Positions 18,002-26,909 are shown, numbered from the stretch's first letter. The stretch is DNA of 64,000 nucleotides from Cobetia amphilecti (GCF_020217465.1 NZ_CP084115.1:1674001-1738000); one strand, 5' to 3'. Notes: generated from the letters alone by a model not told the origin. Translations and numbers: made by a program.

Positions 18002-20194
18002 ATGGAAATCAAGGTCAACTTTCTCGACAACCTGAGGCTCGAGGCGAAATTCGACGACTTCACGGTCATCACCGATCAGCCCATCCGCTACAAGGGTGAT
18101 GGGTCGGCGCCGAGCCCGTTCGACTACTTCCTGGCGTCGTCGGCGCTGTGCGCGGCGTACTTCGTGAAGGTGTACTGCGTGGCGCGGGACATCCCGACCG
18201 AGAACATCCGCCTGTCGCAGAACAACATCGTCGACCCGGAGAACCGCTACAACCAGATCTTCAAGATCCAGGTGGAGCTGCCGGAAGACCTCTCCGACAA
18301 GGACCGTCAGGGCATCCTGCGTTCCATCGAGCGTTGCACGGTGAAGAAGGTCGTCCAGACCGGCCCGGGCTTCGAGATCGAGACGGTCGACAACCTCGAC
18401 GAGGACGCCCAGGCATTGCTGATGGCGGAGCCGCCAGAAGGGCAGAGCACCTGGATCGAAGGCAAGGACCTGCCGCTGGAGCAGACCATCGCCAACATGA
18501 CGGGCCTGCTGAATGATCTCGGCATGAAGATCGAGATCGCCTCCTGGCGCAACATCGTGCCGCACGTCTGGTCGCTGCACATTCGTGATGCCGCCTCGCC
18601 GATGTGCTTCACCAACGGCAAGGGTTCGACCAAGGAGAGCGCGCTGTGCTCGGCACTGGGCGAGTTCATCGAGCGTCTGAGCTGCAACTTCTTCTACAAC
18701 GACCAGTTCTTCGGCGAAGCCATCGCTGACAGCGAGTTCGTGCACTACCCGAACGAGAAGTGGTTCCAGCCGGGCCCGAATGACGAGATCCCGGAAGGCG
18801 TGCTGGATGACTACTGCCTGGAGATCTTCAATCCGGATGGCGAGCTGGGTGGCTCCAATCTGATCGACACCAATTCCGGACGTGCGGACCGTGGCATCGT
18901 TTCCTTGCCGTTCACTCGCCGCTCGGACGGTGAGACGATCTACTTCCCGTCCAACCTGATCGAGAACCTGTATCTCAGCAACGGCATGAGCGCCGGCAAT
19001 ACTCTGCCGGAAGCCCAGGTGCAGTGTCTGTCCGAGATCTTCGAGCGTGCCGTGAAGCGCGAGATTCTCGAGCAGGAACTGACCCTGCCGGACGTGCCGC
19101 AGGAGGTGCTGGCCAAGTACCCGGAAATCGTCGAAGGCATCGAGGCACTGGAAGCCCAGGGCTTCCCGATTCTGGTCAAGGACGCCTCGCTGGGCGGCCA
19201 GTTCCCGGTGGCCTGCGTCACCTTGATGAACCCGAAGACCGGCGGTGTCTTCGCCTCCTTCGGCGCGCACCCGAGTTTTGAAGTCGCCATCGAACGCAGC
19301 CTGACCGAGCTGATGCAGGGCCGCAGCTTCGAGGGTCTCAACGACTTCATGCCGCCGACCTTCAACTCGCTGGCCGTGTCCGAGCCGAACAACTTCGTCG
19401 AGCACTTCATCGACTCCTCGGGTCTGGTCTCCTGGCGCTTCTTCAGCTCCAAGACCGACATCGAGTTCGTCGAGTGGGACTTCTCCGGCAGCAACGAAGA
19501 AGAAGTCGCCAACCTGTTCGGCATCCTCGATGAGATCGGCAAGGAGGCCTACATGGCGGTGCACGAGGATCTTGGCGCGCCGGTGTGCCGTATCCTGGTG
19601 CCGGGCTATTCCGAGGTCTATCCGGTCGAGGACCTGGTGTGGGACAACACCAACATGGCGCTGGATTACCGCGAGGACATCCTCAATCTGCATCGTCTCG
19701 ATGACGAGCAGCTGGCGGACCTGGGCGAGCGTCTCGAAGAGAGCCAGCTTGATGAGCACATGGACATCAAGACGCTGATCGGCATCGAGTTCGACGAGAA
19801 CACCATCTGGGGTCAGCTGACGATTCTCGAGCTGAAACTGATGATCAACCTCGCGCTGGGTCAGCACGAGGACGCGCTGGATCGCGTCGAGATGTTCCTG
19901 CAGTACAACGACAACACCGTCGTGCGCGGCCTCTATTATCAGGCCATGAAGGCGGTGCTGGAGATCACGCTGGATGACGAGCTGGAGCTTGAGGATTACC
20001 TCTACAACTTCCGCCGCATGTTCGGCGAAGACACCATGGCTGCCGTGGTGGGCTCCGTGCAGGGCGAGGTGCGCTTCCATGGTCTGGAGCCGACCAACAT
20101 GCAGCTGGAAGGGCTCGATCGCCACCTGCGTCTGATCGAAAGCTACCAGAAACTGCACGCCCATCGTGCTGCCCTGGCGGCCAAGCAGGGCTGA
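18002..20194 (+). CDS. ycaO: YcaO protein with N-terminal OsmC domain fusion
   Basis: A 730-residue fusion. Residues 1-150 are an OsmC/Ohr-like domain with the two conserved cysteines C50 (ASSALCAAYF) and C112 (ERCTVKK). Residues about 160-560 match E. coli YcaO, an ATP-using cyclodehydratase relative implicated in ribosomal protein S12 methylthiolation, including WSLHIRD and TNGKGSTKESALCSALGEFIERLSCNF. The C-terminal 160 residues are the helical repeat extension also found in E. coli YcaO. It stands alone between its own promoter and a strong terminator at 20227. The fusion suggests a thiol-redox step linked to YcaO chemistry; that link is inference. The start has a weak ribosome site but is the only one keeping the OsmC strand. 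Confidence 0.9.
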   Translation: MEIKVNFLDNLRLEAKFDDFTVITDQPIRYKGDGSAPSPFDYFLASSALCAAYFVKVYCVARDIPTENIRLSQNNIVDPENRYNQIFKIQVELPEDLSDKDRQGILRSIERCTVKKVVQTGPGFEIETVDNLDEDAQALLMAEPPEGQSTWIEGKDLPLEQTIANMTGLLNDLGMKIEIASWRNIVPHVWSLHIRDAASPMCFTNGKGSTKESALCSALGEFIERLSCNFFYNDQFFGEAIADSEFVHYPNEKWFQPGPNDEIPEGVLDDYCLEIFNPDGELGGSNLIDTNSGRADRGIVSLPFTRRSDGETIYFPSNLIENLYLSNGMSAGNTLPEAQVQCLSEIFERAVKREILEQELTLPDVPQEVLAKYPEIVEGIEALEAQGFPILVKDASLGGQFPVACVTLMNPKTGGVFASFGAHPSFEVAIERSLTELMQGRSFEGLNDFMPPTFNSLAVSEPNNFVEHFIDSSGLVSWRFFSSKTDIEFVEWDFSGSNEEEVANLFGILDEIGKEAYMAVHEDLGAPVCRILVPGYSEVYPVEDLVWDNTNMALDYREDILNLHRLDDEQLADLGERLEESQLDEHMDIKTLIGIEFDENTIWGQLTILELKLMINLALGQHEDALDRVEMFLQYNDNTVVRGLYYQAMKAVLEITLDDELELEDYLYNFRRMFGEDTMAAVVGSVQGEVRFHGLEPTNMQLEGLDRHLRLIESYQKLHAHRAALAAKQG

Positions 20195-20226
20195 TGCTCG
20201 CCTGCTGAATCCCGTGGCATGACAAG

Positions 20227-20260
20227 AACGGCCCCTCACTGGATGGTGAGGGGCCGTTTT
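20227..20260 (+). terminator. Rho-independent terminator after ycaO
   Basis: Stem AACGGCCCCTCAC paired with GTGAGGGGCCGTT and followed by TTTT, 32 bp past the stop. Confidence 0.9.
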
Positions 20261-20284
20261 CGTAGCCGGGCGCTTATTTTCTGT

Positions 20285-20326
20285 GCTCAGGGCTCAGGGC
20301 TCAGGGCTCAGGGCTCAGGGCTCAGG
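20285..20326. repeat. Heptanucleotide tandem repeat GCTCAGG, six copies
   Basis: Six perfect 7-bp units end 2 bp before the LysR stop codon at 20329, so they lie in the 3-prime untranslated end of that gene. Slippage would not change the protein. Confidence 0.9.
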
Positions 20327-20328
20327 AC

Positions 20329-21270
20329 TTAGCGCAGCACCTGCTGTCCCTCCGCCAGACGCTGACAGCATTCAATGATCTGCTCGCGGATCCAGCGATG
20401 CGCGGGGTCCTTCTGATAGCGGCGATGCCAGCTCAAGTGGAAGGGGAAGGAGGCAAAGGCGACCGGCGGTGCCACACGGGTGACGGCGAACTGGCGACAG
20501 AAATGCTGGCATAGCCCGGTGGGCAGGCTCGCGATCAGTGGCGAGCGCTCCAGCAGCGAGGGCACGGCCATGAAGTAGGTGACCGCCAGGGCCACCTCAC
20601 GCTTGAGCCCCTGGCTCTCGAGCTGCTTGAAGATGCCGCTTTTCAGGCGGGTATGGGGCTGTACCAGCACATGGGCGTGGTGCTCGAAATCCGCCTTTGT
20701 CATGCGGCCTTCATCATCCAGACGCTCCAATAGCGGATGCCCGTTGCCGACCAGACAGTCGATGCCTTCCGTGATCACTTCCCTGACCACCAGATTCTCG
20801 GGCGGATCGACCTGACGCCCGAAGGCGAGGTCCGTCGTACCGCTCATCACGCCGGCTTCGCTCATGTCCTGCGAGAGACGGCGTACCTGGAGGGTGATGC
20901 CCGGCGCCTGTTCACGCAGGATCGTCGCCAGTTGCGGCAGGATCAGCACCTCGAAGTAATCGTTGGCGGCAATCTCGAAATGACGGCTTTCGGTGGTGTG
21001 GTCGAAGTGCCGCTCGCTGTTGATCAGGCCATCGAGGTCGGTCAGCGCCGCCTCGATGGTCGGGAACAGGTGATCGGCCTTCTCGGTAGGGCGCATGCGC
21101 TGGCGGTCGCGGATGAACAGCGGGTCATTGAACAGCTCGCGCAGCCTGGAGAGCGCCGCGCTCACCGAGGGCTGACTCAGGTGAAGACGCTCGCCGGCGC
21201 GCGTGACGTTCTGCTCGAGATACAGCGCATGGAAGGTGCGCAGGAGGTTGAGGTCGTAGTTGAGCTTCAT
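20329..21270 (-). CDS. LysR-family transcriptional regulator (NodD/SyrM-like group)
   Basis: A 313-residue regulator. The N-terminus MKLNYDLNLLRTFHALYLEQNVTRAGERLHLSQPSVS has the helix-turn-helix of the LysR subgroup that starts with DLNLL. RDRQRMRPTEKAD follows the DNA-binding domain, as in NodD-like proteins. It is divergent from an SDR gene. A 51-bp block starting 51 bp upstream of its own ATG recurs upstream of the DJ-1/PfpI gene 0.9 kb away, making this the likely regulator of both genes. Inducer unknown, possibly a reactive carbonyl given the targets. Confidence 0.85.
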   Translation of the reverse strand: MKLNYDLNLLRTFHALYLEQNVTRAGERLHLSQPSVSAALSRLRELFNDPLFIRDRQRMRPTEKADHLFPTIEAALTDLDGLINSERHFDHTTESRHFEIAANDYFEVLILPQLATILREQAPGITLQVRRLSQDMSEAGVMSGTTDLAFGRQVDPPENLVVREVITEGIDCLVGNGHPLLERLDDEGRMTKADFEHHAHVLVQPHTRLKSGIFKQLESQGLKREVALAVTYFMAVPSLLERSPLIASLPTGLCQHFCRQFAVTRVAPPVAFASFPFHLSWHRRYQKDPAHRWIREQIIECCQRLAEGQQVLR

Positions 21271-21321
21271 GATGACTACCAGAGCAGGCGGAGTGTCGCG
21301 GCTGCACTCTGGCGAGTGAGC

Positions 21322-21372
21322 ACTATTTGTCTGGATGATAGCAGCTATCTGTACTATCGATTATCACGATGG
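21322..21372. promoter_or_regulatory. Duplicated operator, copy 1 (LysR/SDR divergent promoter)
   Basis: A 51-bp block matches 22206-22256 at 42 of 51 positions. It contains the inverted repeat GATAG-N3-CTATC followed by ACTATCGATTAT, a plausible LysR box. It ends 68 bp before the SDR start. Confidence 0.75.
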
Positions 21373-21439
21373 CAAGTGCAGGCGGTAGGGTAGTGATCAG
21401 AACACGACGAGTGATCCAAGCGACCCACAGGAGTGAGCC

Positions 21440-22144
21440 ATGAGTGATGTGAAGCGGACGCAAGCCGAAGAGGAAAAGATCGTGCTGATCACCGGCGCCT
21501 CCAGCGGTATCGGTGAGGCCACCGCGCGCACGCTGGTGAAGGCCGGGCACAAGGTCGTCGCGACCGCCCGTCGCAAGGAGCGCCTCGATGCGCTGGTCGA
21601 TGAACTGGGCAGCGACAAGGTGCTGGCGATTGCCGCCGATGCGACGGACTACGATCAGCTTGCCAAGGTCGTCGAGCAGGCCGTGGCCCAGCATGGCCGT
21701 CTGGATGTGGCGTTCGCCAATGCCGGTACCGGCGTCAGCCAGACAGGCACCGAGAACGGCGATCCCGAGGAGTGGAAGCGAGTCATCGACATCAACATCA
21801 ATGCGCTGCTGTGGACCGCCCACGCGACCCTGCCGCACCTGAGAGAGAGCAAGGGCCACTTCATCCTCACCAGTTCCGTGGCCGGCCGCGCCAACCATGC
21901 GGGCTCCATCTACAGCTCCAGCAAGTGGTTTGCCTACGGCTTCGGCCAGAACCTGGCGATGGAAATGGCCGAGTGGCAAGGCCGCTGCACCACCATTACC
22001 CCGGGCATGGTCAATACCGCCTTCTTCGATGAGCCCAAGCCGGACAAGCTGGACCCGCAGGATGTGGCGGATGCCGTGCTCTACGCCATCAGTGCCTCGC
22101 CGCGTGCCAATATCCGCGAAGTGCATCTGATGCCGACCTATTGA
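21440..22144 (+). CDS. Short-chain dehydrogenase/reductase, YdfG-like
   Basis: A 234-residue NAD(P)-dependent oxidoreductase. The nucleotide motif TGASSGIGEATARTL is near residues 20-34, FANAGTG near residue 95, the catalytic Ser in LTSSVAGR, and the Tyr-Lys pair in IYSSSKWFAYG. Conserved VNTAFFD follows. The start is supported by CAGGAG eight bases upstream. It is transcribed away from the LysR gene through the operator at 21322. Its closest style is the 3-hydroxyacid or serine dehydrogenase group (YdfG), but the substrate is unproven. Confidence 0.86.
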   Translation: MSDVKRTQAEEEKIVLITGASSGIGEATARTLVKAGHKVVATARRKERLDALVDELGSDKVLAIAADATDYDQLAKVVEQAVAQHGRLDVAFANAGTGVSQTGTENGDPEEWKRVIDININALLWTAHATLPHLRESKGHFILTSSVAGRANHAGSIYSSSKWFAYGFGQNLAMEMAEWQGRCTTITPGMVNTAFFDEPKPDKLDPQDVADAVLYAISASPRANIREVHLMPTY

Positions 22145-22205
22145 GCCGGTTGCCGGCATGCGAGTTGGCGAGTGAATGGGCCGATGAGCACGCTGGTGCA
22201 AGATA

Positions 22206-22256
22206 ACTATTTGTGTGTGCGATAGTGGCTATCCGGACTATCGATTATGACGATGG
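22206..22256. promoter_or_regulatory. Duplicated operator, copy 2 (upstream of the DJ-1/PfpI gene)
   Basis: Second copy of the block at 21322-21372 (42 of 51 identical), with GATAGTGGCTATC and ACTATCGATTAT intact. It lies 132 bp upstream of the DJ-1/PfpI start and implies shared control of the two genes. Confidence 0.75.
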
Positions 22257-22300
22257 TGATGTGAGCAGTAAGCTTCATTCAACACAGGGCGAGCACCACT

Positions 22301-22328
22301 TGGTGACCATCACGTGGTGACCATCACG
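22301..22328. repeat. 14-bp perfect tandem repeat upstream of the DJ-1/PfpI gene
   Basis: TGGTGACCATCACG occurs twice back to back. GGTGACC is itself palindromic, so the block could also be a protein-binding site. Confidence 0.7.
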
Positions 22329-22388
22329 TCGCCGACATCTTTCGTGAAGTGACCGTTGCGGGCTATCCCGCACGTTGAGGAGAGCATC

Positions 22389-23072
22389 ATGAGCAAGGTT
22401 CTGGTAGTAGTGACATCCCACGATACGCTGGGTGACACGGGCAAGAAGACAGGCTTCTGGCTGGAAGAGCTGGCGGCTCCCTACTATGTCATGAAGGACG
22501 CCGGCATCGAGGTGACGCTGGCCTCTCCCAAGGGCGGTCAACCGCCGCTGGATCCGGCAAGCCAAGGCGAGGATTTCCAGACGGATGCCACGCGTCGCTT
22601 CGACAAGGACGCCGCTGCTCAGCAGGACCTCGCCACCACCGCCGTGCTGGCAGACATGAAGGTCGAAGACTTCGACGCCATCTTCTACCCGGGTGGCCAC
22701 GGCCCGCTGTGGGATCTGACCAACGACGCGGATTCCATCCGTCTGATCGAGCAGTTCCATGCGGCTGGCAAGCTGGTCAGCTCCGTCTGCCACGCCCCGG
22801 CAGTGCTGCTGAACGCCCGCAAGCCTGATGGCACTCCCTTCGTGGACGGCGTGCGTGTCACCGGCTTCACCAATGGCGAAGAAGAAGGCGTCGGCCTCAC
22901 CAATGTCGTGCCGTTCCTGGTCGAAGATGCCCTGCAGCAGAAAGGCGGCATCTATGAGAAGAAGGCCGATTTCACCTCCTTCGCGATTCAGGATGGCCTG
23001 ATCATCACCGGTCAGAACCCGATGTCTTCCGAAGGTGTCGCTGAGCTGCTGATCGACAGCCTCAAGAAGTAG
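22389..23072 (+). CDS. DJ-1/PfpI-family protein (Hsp31-like glyoxalase/chaperone)
   Basis: A 227-residue member of the class I amidotransferase-like fold. The nucleophile elbow is SSVCHAPAVLLN with C134 and H135; E28 in GFWLEELAAPYY is the probable third catalytic residue. PGGHGPLWDL near residue 101 and PLDPAS near 53 match the fungal Hsp31 and bacterial glyoxalase-III-like group, which converts methylglyoxal to lactate or protects proteins. ATG at 22389 follows GAGGAG. The shared operator with the neighbouring SDR suggests an aldehyde-stress regulon under the LysR at 20329. Confidence 0.85.
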   Translation: MSKVLVVVTSHDTLGDTGKKTGFWLEELAAPYYVMKDAGIEVTLASPKGGQPPLDPASQGEDFQTDATRRFDKDAAAQQDLATTAVLADMKVEDFDAIFYPGGHGPLWDLTNDADSIRLIEQFHAAGKLVSSVCHAPAVLLNARKPDGTPFVDGVRVTGFTNGEEEGVGLTNVVPFLVEDALQQKGGIYEKKADFTSFAIQDGLIITGQNPMSSEGVAELLIDSLKK

Positions 23073-23096
23073 ATCGGGCGAGTTCAGGCTCCATGA

Positions 23097-23132
23097 AAAA
23101 CCCCGCGACCGGGTCACCGGTCGCGGGGTTTT
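23097..23132 (+). terminator. Rho-independent terminator after the DJ-1/PfpI gene
   Basis: Stem CCCCGCGACCGG-gtca-CCGGTCGCGGGG followed by TTTTCG. Confidence 0.92.
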
Positions 23133-23182
23133 CGTCTTTCAGGTGGCGGGTCTCAGCTGCGCCCGGCTGGTTCAGTTGTTCT

Positions 23183-23253
23183 GAGCCAGTCGCCTGGTTC
23201 AGTAGAATGAGCCAGTCGCCTGTTTCAGTAGAACAAGCCAGTCACCATCAGCC
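23183..23253. repeat. 26-bp tandem repeat, about 2.7 copies
   Basis: Units start at 23183, 23209 and 23235 (the last truncated) with the core GAGCCAGTCGCCTG and TTCAGTAGAA. The last copy runs into the end of the siderophore-binding-protein gene. Confidence 0.75.
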
Positions 23254-24300
23254 ATTCGAGGCTTTCGCTGCCCGCGCAAGCTGGGTTACGTAGGCATCGA
23301 GCACTTCCGGCATCGAGAGCGGTGTCGGGTTGGCCGCCGTGCCCATCGGGTCATTCTCCAGCAGGATGACCCTGTCGTTGCTGAAGGTGGGCAGGTCATT
23401 GTCCGCAAGATGCTGGTTGAGGCGCTCAATCAGCGCCTGGCCGCCGTAGGTCAGGATGATATCGACGTCGGCCAGCTCCGCCAGTTGTTGCGGGGGCACT
23501 CGCCCGCCAATCTTGCCGTCGCTGGCACTTGCCGTCACGAAGGACGGGGAGGTCAGCCCCAGCTCGGCAAGGAAGCGCCCCCGGGCATCGTTGTCGTTGT
23601 AGAAGGCGATCCGGGTCGGGTCTTCAGGGTCGATATAGCGCAGGGTGATGGCCGACTTGCCCTTGATCTCCGGGTGGGCGGCGATGTTCTCGGCGACCTG
23701 GGCCTCGAGACGCTCGATCAGTGCTTCCCCTTCGGCGGCCATGCCCATGCCGGCACTGTCGAGGCGAATCATGTCGCGCCAGCTGGAAGACCAGCGCGGC
23801 CCCGGGCGCGCCACGACCGGCGCGATCTTGCTGAGCTTGGCGTAATCGTCTTCGCTCAATCCTGAATAGGCGGCGAGGATGACGTCCGGCTGGCTGGCGG
23901 CCACGGCATCGAAATCGAGGGTCTTGCCCTGATCGAACAGATTGGCCGAGTCGGCCCCCAGTGCTTCCAGGCGCGCCTTGACCCACGGCATCATGCCGTC
24001 GCCGTCATCATCCCCGAAGTCCTGACGGGGGAAGCCCACCGGCACCACGCCCAGTGCCAACGGCACTTCATGATTGGCCCAGGCGACGGTGGCGATACGT
24101 TGCGGCTTGTTCTCGATGACGGTAGTACCGAAGGCATGTTCGATCGTGAGCGGATACTGCGCCGTTGCCTCGGCGGAGGCAGATGTTCTGGCAGACGACA
24201 TGTGTGCAGTCGCTGACTCGTGTGCCTGTACGGCAGGTGTGAGGCAGGCAGCCATGACGGTGGTCAGGCCGATGGCGCAGGAAAGTCGCGTGAGTCGCAA
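23248..24300 (-). CDS. Iron-siderophore ABC transporter binding protein (FecB/FhuD-like)
   Basis: A 350-residue periplasmic protein that should bind a ferric siderophore. A signal peptide of about 26 residues ends at VQA. The mature protein has the class III binding-protein pattern: IATVAWANHEVPLALGVVPVGFP, then PDVILAAYSGLSEDDYAKLSKIAPVV, and a final domain ending VTQLARAAKAS. The start is TTG at 24300, supported by AAGGAG seven bases before it; the next ATG would cut the signal peptide. It lies downstream of the TonB receptor on the same strand, with 142 bp between. No permease or ATPase gene is adjacent, so it must use transporter parts encoded elsewhere. Confidence 0.85.
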   Translation of the reverse strand: MRLTRLSCAIGLTTVMAACLTPAVQAHESATAHMSSARTSASAEATAQYPLTIEHAFGTTVIENKPQRIATVAWANHEVPLALGVVPVGFPRQDFGDDDGDGMMPWVKARLEALGADSANLFDQGKTLDFDAVAASQPDVILAAYSGLSEDDYAKLSKIAPVVARPGPRWSSSWRDMIRLDSAGMGMAAEGEALIERLEAQVAENIAAHPEIKGKSAITLRYIDPEDPTRIAFYNDNDARGRFLAELGLTSPSFVTASASDGKIGGRVPPQQLAELADVDIILTYGGQALIERLNQHLADNDLPTFSNDRVILLENDPMGTAANPTPLSMPEVLDAYVTQLARAAKASNG

Positions 24301-24442
24301 GGGAGACTCCTTGTAGGATCGGCTGGCGGCAGACGCCGCTGGCCAGAGATGAGATGACAGCCCCTGGCGGGGAGGGGCTGTCGGTGGGTAGGCAAGCGTT
24401 ACGTGTGGAGACGGGTGTCCTGTCGGCAGGGCGGGCCCGTGC

Positions 24443-26638
24443 TCAGAAGTCGTAGGTCATGCTCAGCAGCGCACTGCGCGGCGCGCCGTACAGGTACTGG
24501 CTGTAGAAGCCCTGCTGCGTGTAGTACTCCTCATCGAAGAGGTTGGACACGTTGAGCTGGGTGCTGAAGTTGTCATTGAAGCGATAGCGCGCCATGGCGT
24601 TGGCGAGGAAGACATCGCCCTGGCCGACCTTCTCGGTACCGGTGGGCGTGTCGGTATCCTTGTAGGTATCACCCTGCCAGGTGCCACCAGCGCCCAGCGT
24701 CAGACGCGTCCAGTCGCCGGGCAGCTGCCAGGTGGCGTAGACCTTGGCCTGCTGGCGCGGATAGCTGGTATTGAGCTGGGTGCCATCGGAGTCCTCGGCG
24801 TCCACCAGTGCGTAGCTGGCGGAGAGATTGATGCCCGGCGCGACTTCACCGGCCACTTCCAGTTCGAAGCCTTCGACCACGGCGCCGTCTGACTCGGTGT
24901 AGGCCTGATCGGTGGTGCCGGCGACATAGACGCCGGGGATCTCGACAGCCAGATTGTCCTGCTCGCTGCGGAAGACGGCGAAGGACACGTCAGCGCGGTC
25001 CTCGAACAACGCCGCCTTCAGGCCCGCCTCATAGCTGGTGCCCTCGAGCGGGTCGAGCAGGGCGCCATCGGGGGCACGTTCGCTCTGGGTGTTGAAGATC
25101 TGCGTGTAGCTGGTATAGGCGGTGAGGTTGTCGGTAATGTCGACGATCAGGCCGGCATAGGGCGTGAACTCGTCGTTGTATTCATAGCTGCGCTCGCCAC
25201 GGTAGTCCTGGTCGATCTCCCAATCGGTCAGGCGGGCGCCGATGATCAGGTGCACGGGGTCGGCCAGCGAGAAGCGCGTCACGGCGTAGAAACCGCTCTG
25301 CTCGGTTTCGGTGTCGTCGGTCAGGCCCCATTCGCCCCATTCCGGCTCGGCCAGCGCCGGGTCATCGCGATCGGTGAAGCTGCCCAGCGCCGGCACGGCG
25401 CTCGCCGGGGTGCGGCTCCAGATCTCGTACTCTTCCTTGAGCTGCATGTAGCCAAAGCCCAGCTGGTGCTCACGACCGAGCAGCTCGAAGGGGCCCTCGG
25501 CGCTCAGATTCAGGTTCTTCTGGGTGCGATCACCGCGATAGTCGACCAGATACGAGGTCGTCGGTACCTGACGATTGCTGTCGTAGTAGAGGATGCCATT
25601 GTCACGATCCACATAGCCGCCACGGTAGTTGTAGGTCAGCCCGTAGTTGGCATCGCCATGACTGTAGGCGGCGGTCGCCTTCCAGCCGTTGGCGAAGTAG
25701 TGGGTCAGGTCGGCGAAGCCGCGCGTGTTCTCGGTGAAGAAGTGCGCCCATTCGGTATTGTTGGCGACCGACTGGTCGAAGTCGGTGCGCGTGCCGTCGG
25801 TGTAGTAGAGCGGCACGCCCAGATAGGCGCCATCCTGGTCATAGCGCTGATACTCGACCCCGACGTTCAGCTCGGTGTCAGGCGTCAATTCGGCGGCGAT
25901 CACCCCGTAGAGGGTCTCGCGGTCATTCTCGACATCATCCATGAAGCTGTCGGAGCGGTCCTTGGCGGCCGCGAAGCGCACGCCGACCTTGCCGGCATCA
26001 TCCAGCGGCGTGCTGACATCCACCACGCCACGTCGTCGGTCCCAGCTGCCGACTGCGCCTGTCACGCTGGCCGCGGCTTCGTCCAGCGGCTTCTTACGCA
26101 CGAAGTTGACGGTGGCGGACGGGTCGCCGACGCCTGTCATCAGGCCGGTGGCCCCGCGGACCACCTCGACGCGATCATAGATGGCGGTGTCCCACTCGGC
26201 GTCGCCGAACGGCCAGAAGCTGCTGGTGTTGCTCTGTTGGCCATCGAACTGGAAATTGCGGATGGTATAGCCGCGTGACTGGAAGCTGGCGCGGGTGCCG
26301 TCCAGGCGATTGGAGGACACGCCCGGCAGGCGGTTGATCGCCTCCGTGGTGCTGGTCAGCGCCTCATCATCCATCTGCTGGCGGGTCAGAAAGCTGACAG
26401 ACTGCGGTGTCTCGCGTGGCGACAGGGTCAAGCCATTGGCGCTGGTGCTGGAGTCGACCGTATACGCCTGAGTCTCTTCCGTGGTGCCGCCTTGCGCCTC
26501 GCCGACGATGGTCATCGCCTCAAGCGTGCGAGTCTCATCCGCGATAGCGGTGGCACTGAGCAGTGACGAGGTCGCGAGCGCAATGGAGAGGGCGAGTGGC
26601 GAGCGAGTGAAACCTGGACGGCGGAGTGAGTGAGCCAA
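24443..26638 (-). CDS. TonB-dependent siderophore receptor (FhuA/FpvA/FcuA type)
   Basis: A 731-residue outer-membrane gated channel. After a signal peptide ending near SATAIA, the TonB-box-like TLEAMTIVG precedes a plug domain (PQSVSFLTRQQMDDEALTST, VVRGATGLMTGVGDPSATVNFVRKKP) and a 22-strand beta-barrel. It ends in LSMTYDF, the aromatic C-terminus recognised by the BAM machinery. The start I favour is TTG at 26638: it has AGGGA upstream and gives a normal signal peptide, whereas longer frames would start upstream of the Fur box. A Fur-type palindrome lies 22 bp upstream, so iron should repress it. The ligand is probably a hydroxamate or mixed siderophore, but this is not proven. Confidence 0.9.
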   Translation of the reverse strand: MAHSLRRPGFTRSPLALSIALATSSLLSATAIADETRTLEAMTIVGEAQGGTTEETQAYTVDSSTSANGLTLSPRETPQSVSFLTRQQMDDEALTSTTEAINRLPGVSSNRLDGTRASFQSRGYTIRNFQFDGQQSNTSSFWPFGDAEWDTAIYDRVEVVRGATGLMTGVGDPSATVNFVRKKPLDEAAASVTGAVGSWDRRRGVVDVSTPLDDAGKVGVRFAAAKDRSDSFMDDVENDRETLYGVIAAELTPDTELNVGVEYQRYDQDGAYLGVPLYYTDGTRTDFDQSVANNTEWAHFFTENTRGFADLTHYFANGWKATAAYSHGDANYGLTYNYRGGYVDRDNGILYYDSNRQVPTTSYLVDYRGDRTQKNLNLSAEGPFELLGREHQLGFGYMQLKEEYEIWSRTPASAVPALGSFTDRDDPALAEPEWGEWGLTDDTETEQSGFYAVTRFSLADPVHLIIGARLTDWEIDQDYRGERSYEYNDEFTPYAGLIVDITDNLTAYTSYTQIFNTQSERAPDGALLDPLEGTSYEAGLKAALFEDRADVSFAVFRSEQDNLAVEIPGVYVAGTTDQAYTESDGAVVEGFELEVAGEVAPGINLSASYALVDAEDSDGTQLNTSYPRQQAKVYATWQLPGDWTRLTLGAGGTWQGDTYKDTDTPTGTEKVGQGDVFLANAMARYRFNDNFSTQLNVSNLFDEEYYTQQGFYSQYLYGAPRSALLSMTYDF

Positions 26639-26659
26639 GACTGCGTTCCCTAGTTGTTT

Positions 26660-26676
26660 ATAATAATCATTATTAT
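26660..26676. promoter_or_regulatory. Fur box upstream of the TonB receptor
   Basis: The perfect 8-1-8 palindrome ATAATAAT-C-ATTATTAT resembles the Fur consensus GATAATGATAATCATTATC and lies 22 bp upstream of the proposed TTG start. Confidence 0.85.
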
Positions 26677-26869
26677 TTACCCGCTGGCGGCACTTTTGTT
26701 TTGCGAAATGCCAGACACGCTTTGCGGGATGCCAAGAATGAAAATTTCGGGGAACTTCATGAGCCCGGCATGGTGCTATCGGGCGATGGGTCTGGTCATG
26801 CGGCAGGCCAGAGACAGCTGCCGGGCCACGTGTTCGACACATTCAGGCCACGCACGCAAGCGTCATACT

Positions 26870-26909
26870 GAAACGCCCCGCGACCGTTCATCCGGTCGCG
26901 GGGCGTTTC
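26870..26909 (-). terminator. Hairpin terminator downstream of the allophanate hydrolase gene
   Basis: Stem GAAACGCCCCGCGACC paired with GGTCGCGGGGCGTTTC. It closes the guanidine operon on the minus strand and can work in both directions. Confidence 0.8.

Noticed and set aside
17900-20239. A long open frame on the minus strand opposite ycaO, about 780 codons
   Set aside because: It is a mirror of the strongly coding plus strand in GC-rich DNA. It has no recognisable domain, and the plus strand has clear YcaO and OsmC motifs.
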